24,900 bases of DNA from the NCBI GenBank assembly GCA_030066245.1, contig JASJBY010000015.1, forward strand, positions 1 to 24,900, written 5' to 3'. Positions within the stretch are counted from its first letter, which is position 1. Each line of letters begins with the position of its first letter. A program made the position numbers and the translations under genes. Of the stretch, positions 22,402 through 24,900 are shown piece after piece. Under the pieces are notes generated by a model. The model had not been told where the DNA came from, ran no database searches, and worked only from the letters and a program-made list of their open reading frames with translations. This DNA comes from Gammaproteobacteria bacterium (GTDB taxonomy: Bacteria > Pseudomonadota > Gammaproteobacteria > JAABTG01).

Positions 22402-22938
22402 TCAACGTTCCCTATACACGATGACCACGCGGCGGTTGAACTTCCAGGCCGACTCGTCGTGCCCGTCGGCTGCGGGATTCTCTTCGCCGTAGCTGATCGT
22501 CCTGAGCTGATCGCCCTGAGCGCCCAGCAGCACGAGCATGCGTCGCACCGAATCGGCTCTGCGCTCGCCCAGGCCCAGGTTGTACTCACGGGAGCCCCGC
22601 TCATCAGTGTGTCCCTCCAGAGTCACGGCGCTGCGCGGGTTGTCGGACATGTAGGCGGCATGGGCTTCGATAATCGGCCGGTGATCGCTGAGGATTTCGG
22701 CACTGTCGAAGTCGAAATAAACCACCTGTTTCGACAGGGGGCTGTCCGGATCGTCCAGCGGGTGTCCCCGGAAACCCGAAGCGGACTCGATACCGCGGGC
22801 TTCGGCAGCATCCACCTCCGTGGTATCCGCTTCTTCAACCGGGACTTCGGCAGCTTCATCCTTGGTAGGGGTGGTTTCGCACCCGGACAACACCAGCAAC
22901 AGGAATGCTGGCAGCGCAATCAAGAAAGCTCGTCTCAT
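22402..22938 (-). CDS. pal: Peptidoglycan-associated lipoprotein Pal
   Basis: Outer-membrane lipoprotein of the Tol-Pal system, binding peptidoglycan and TolB. The 178-residue precursor has a lipobox LSGC with the lipidated Cys at 20 and a short acidic linker (EVPVEEADTTEVDAAEA). The OmpA-like domain shows VVYFDFDSAEI, EGHTDERGSREYNLGLGERRA and a final NRRVVIVYRER. ATG 22938 is preceded by GAGGAGTGAAGAG and gives a proper lipoprotein signal; the in-frame extension upstream overlaps tolB and is not a signal sequence. Confidence 0.97.
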   Translation of the reverse strand: MRRAFLIALPAFLLLVLSGCETTPTKDEAAEVPVEEADTTEVDAAEARGIESASGFRGHPLDDPDSPLSKQVVYFDFDSAEILSDHRPIIEAHAAYMSDNPRSAVTLEGHTDERGSREYNLGLGERRADSVRRMLVLLGAQGDQLRTISYGEENPAADGHDESAWKFNRRVVIVYRER

Positions 22939-22955
22939 CTCTTCACTCCTCTGTT

Positions 22956-24263
22956 TCAATCCGAAAACGGCGACCAAGCCGGTTCCCGGACCATTCCCTT
23001 TTGAAAGGTCAATCGTTGATGCACCCGTCCGTCCACCGAGACCGCGGCGAGGGCAGCCCCTCGATCGTCATTTGTTGCGTATATAATCATGGTTCCGTTC
23101 GGCGCGAAGCTGGGCGATTCATCCAGCCGCGCGTCGCTGAGCACCCGCAGGGCATTCGTCTCCAGGTCCAGCAACCCTATACGATACGCGCCCTGGTCCC
23201 CGTGGACCATAGTCAGGCGCGCGCCATCGGGCGAGAACGAAGCCCGCGCATTATAGCTGCCTTCGAAGGTAAGTCGCTGTGCCTTTCCCCCGGTCACTGC
23301 AATCCGGTAAATCTGCGGCTTGCCGCCACGGTCGGAGGTGAACACCAAAGACCGACCATCCGGCGACCATGCCGGCTCTGTGTCAATAGCGGCATTGTAG
23401 GTAACTCTCTGTAGCCGCCGCGTGTCGAGGTCCAGAATGTGTATTTCCGGGTTTCCCTCCCGCGAGAGACTCATGGCCAGCCGCCTGCCGTCGGGAGACC
23501 AGGCCGGCGCGCCGTTGATGCCCGGATAGCCGGCCACCCGTTCCCGGGTCCCGGTCGCCAGGTTCTGCACGTAGATGGCCGACTGCCCGGTTTCGAAGGA
23601 CACATAGGCCAGCTTGTTGCCGTCCGGCGACCAGGCCGGCGACAGGATGGGCTGTGCGGACTCCAGCACGCTCTGCGGGTCGTATCCATCGCTGTCGGCA
23701 ACCTCCAGAGCGTAGCGCTTGTTGCCGTCCGGACCCTTGGACTGGGTCACGTAGGCGATGCGCGTTGCAAACGCGCCCCGGTCGCCGGTGAGCTTCTCAT
23801 AGATGATGTCGCTGATCTGGTGCGCCGTGGTGCGCAGGTCGCGGGCAGTGCTGGGAATGCTGTAGCCGGTGAGCTGCACGCCCCGGAATACATCGAAGAG
23901 CTGAAACTGAACCTGATAGTTACCGTTGGGCTGGGCCTTGAGGCGCCCGACCACCAGGTTTTCCGTGCCGAGCCGCCGCCAGTCCCTGAAATCCACCTGG
24001 GAGCCATCGCTGGGTCGACCGGGTAAGTCACGCTCCGGAAGCGGTGCAAAGCGTCCCGTGCGTCGCAGATCGGCAGCCACGATGTCGGCCACGTCGAGCG
24101 GCGCTCCGGCGCTGCCACCCTCCCACGCGAAGGGCACTACGGCGATGGGCAGGGCACCCTCGATGCCGCGCGTGATCTTGATGGTCAGTACCGCCTGCAC
24201 CGGGGCCACCCACAACATGGCGAAGAGCCCCAGGATGCTGCATCCGACGACGATTTTGCGCAA
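22956..24263 (-). CDS. tolB: Tol-Pal system translocation protein TolB
   Basis: Periplasmic beta-propeller that shuttles between Pal and TolA. The 435-residue precursor has a signal peptide (cleaved after VQA at 24) and an N-terminal domain (IEGALPIAVVPFAWEG ... ADLRRTGRF). A six-bladed propeller follows, with repeated WSPDG blades (PAWSPDGNKLAYVS, APAWSPDGRRLAMSL, PAWSPDGRSLVFTS, ASFSPDGARLTMV). The start appears to be TTG at 24263, since GAGGA, formed by the end of tolA, lies about 7 bp upstream and MRKIVVG makes a proper signal. It follows the tolA stop by 3 bp. Confidence 0.96.
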   Translation of the reverse strand: MRKIVVGCSILGLFAMLWVAPVQAVLTIKITRGIEGALPIAVVPFAWEGGSAGAPLDVADIVAADLRRTGRFAPLPERDLPGRPSDGSQVDFRDWRRLGTENLVVGRLKAQPNGNYQVQFQLFDVFRGVQLTGYSIPSTARDLRTTAHQISDIIYEKLTGDRGAFATRIAYVTQSKGPDGNKRYALEVADSDGYDPQSVLESAQPILSPAWSPDGNKLAYVSFETGQSAIYVQNLATGTRERVAGYPGINGAPAWSPDGRRLAMSLSREGNPEIHILDLDTRRLQRVTYNAAIDTEPAWSPDGRSLVFTSDRGGKPQIYRIAVTGGKAQRLTFEGSYNARASFSPDGARLTMVHGDQGAYRIGLLDLETNALRVLSDARLDESPSFAPNGTMIIYATNDDRGAALAAVSVDGRVHQRLTFQKGMVREPAWSPFSD

Positions 24264-24266
24264 CGC

Positions 24267-24900
24267 TCAGTCCTCTGGCTGAAAAATGAACTTTATCTCC
24301 CGCTCGAAGAGATCGGGATCCCGTGGCCGCGGAAGCGGTGAAGCTTTCAGTACGGCCGCTTCCACGGAGCGGTCGAATTCCACATTGCCGCTGCTTTGCG
24401 TCACGGTGGCGCTGACCACTTCTCCGCCGGGGATCTGCGCGACACGTATGGTGCAGCTGAGCCCTTTGGGAACGCCCAGCGGCCGCCGCCACACGCGCTG
24501 CACCTTGTCCTGTATGCTGGCCACATACTGGTTGAAGTTCCGCTGTCTGAGCGACTGACGGCGACGCTTGAGAATCAGCTCCTCTTCTGCCAACTCCGCC
24601 TGCATGGCCAGCTCCGCCTGTTGGCGCCGTTTCTGCTCCTCGATGCGCTTGCGTTCCGCCTCGGCCCTGCGCTTCTCCTCCTCGACCCGCTTGCGTTCCG
24701 TCTCGGCCCTGCGTTTTTCCTCCTCGATGCGTTGGCGCTCCGCCTCGGCCCTGCGTTTTTCCTCCTCGATGCGCTGGCGCTCCGCCTCGGCCCTGCGTTT
24801 TTCCTCCTCGATGCGCTGGCGCTCCGCCTCCGCCTTGCGCTTCTCCTGCTCGATCCGTTTGCGCTCGACTTCGGCCTGACGCTTCTGCTCCTCGATGCGC
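24267..24900 (-). CDS. tolA: TolA, C-terminal part (cut by the window edge)
   Basis: The visible part holds the end of the long helical domain II and the C-terminal domain III of TolA, the inner-membrane-anchored rod that links TolQR energy to TolB/Pal. Domain II here is a heptad-like charged coiled coil built of 14-residue repeats (AEAERQRIEEEKRR), encoded by 42-bp tandem DNA repeats. Domain III (about the last 95 residues) has the TolA/TonB-like fold, with NQYVASIQDKVQRVW, LSCTIRVAQIPGGEVV and VTQSSGNVEFDRSVEAAVLKAS. The N-terminal membrane helix and the start codon lie outside the window. Confidence 0.95.
   Translation of the reverse strand, partial: RIEEQKRQAEVERKRIEQEKRKAEAERQRIEEEKRRAEAERQRIEEEKRRAEAERQRIEEEKRRAETERKRVEEEKRRAEAERKRIEEQKRRQQAELAMQAELAEEELILKRRRQSLRQRNFNQYVASIQDKVQRVWRRPLGVPKGLSCTIRVAQIPGGEVVSATVTQSSGNVEFDRSVEAAVLKASPLPRPRDPDLFEREIKFIFQPED
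24631..24900 (-). repeat. 42-bp tandem repeats inside tolA
   Basis: At least six units with a 42-bp period start near 24631, 24673, 24715, 24757, 24799 and 24841 and run off the window. The units at 24715 and 24757 differ by about one base, which suggests recent duplication. Each encodes 14 residues of charged coiled coil, so copy changes keep the frame and alter the rod length. Confidence 0.9.

Overview
The window reads as a chromosomal segment of a high-GC gammaproteobacterium, most likely a Chromatiales/Ectothiorhodospiraceae-type sulfur or chemolithotrophic lineage. The gene orders tolA-tolB-pal-cpoB-queE-queC and rpsP-rimM-trmD-rplS with ffh next door are classic for Gammaproteobacteria. 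The lineage assignment is inference from gene order, GC-rich codon use and the presence of a formate dehydrogenase and a multiheme cytochrome. Every gene except the first cytochrome is on the minus strand, so the text below goes left to right against the direction of transcription. || 1-4161 is a gene-poor, compositionally mixed accessory stretch. It holds a solitary secreted pentaheme cytochrome c (+ strand), an unrecognised 171-aa protein with one N-terminal membrane helix, a 98-aa three-helix membrane protein, and long intervals with no convincing gene but several inverted repeats. || 4162-8609 encodes a two-subunit NAD-dependent formate dehydrogenase. The flavin/NAD subunit is a NuoE-NuoF fusion overlapping the metal-pterin catalytic subunit by ATGA, the architecture known from Methylorubrum extorquens FDH1. 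|| 9023-11029 is a thiO-thiS-thiG cluster for the glycine-oxidase route to the thiamine thiazole. After a 540-bp gap comes a small MTH1187/YkoF-type thiamine-binding protein (11570-11869), directly downstream of a membrane-anchored HtrA/DegS-like protease. Upstream of that lie xerD, an O6-methylguanine-DNA methyltransferase gene and a secreted helical-repeat protein. || 16494-20002 holds the ribosome/tRNA-maturation operon (rpsP, rimM, trmD, rplS) and ffh. Between ffh and queC is a 7-bp tandem repeat array that runs into the end of queC. || 20161-24900 is the queuosine pair queC/queE downstream of the Tol-Pal envelope operon (tolA truncated by the window edge, tolB, pal, cpoB). The queE frame is intact but has no ATG, GTG or TTG at its expected start. 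|| No CRISPR array, tRNA, rRNA, insertion sequence or obvious defence system is visible. I found no strong candidate for a wholly new biological system. The best leads are the queE start anomaly, the heptamer array, the formate dehydrogenase variant and the structured accessory DNA at 1.4-3.4 kb.
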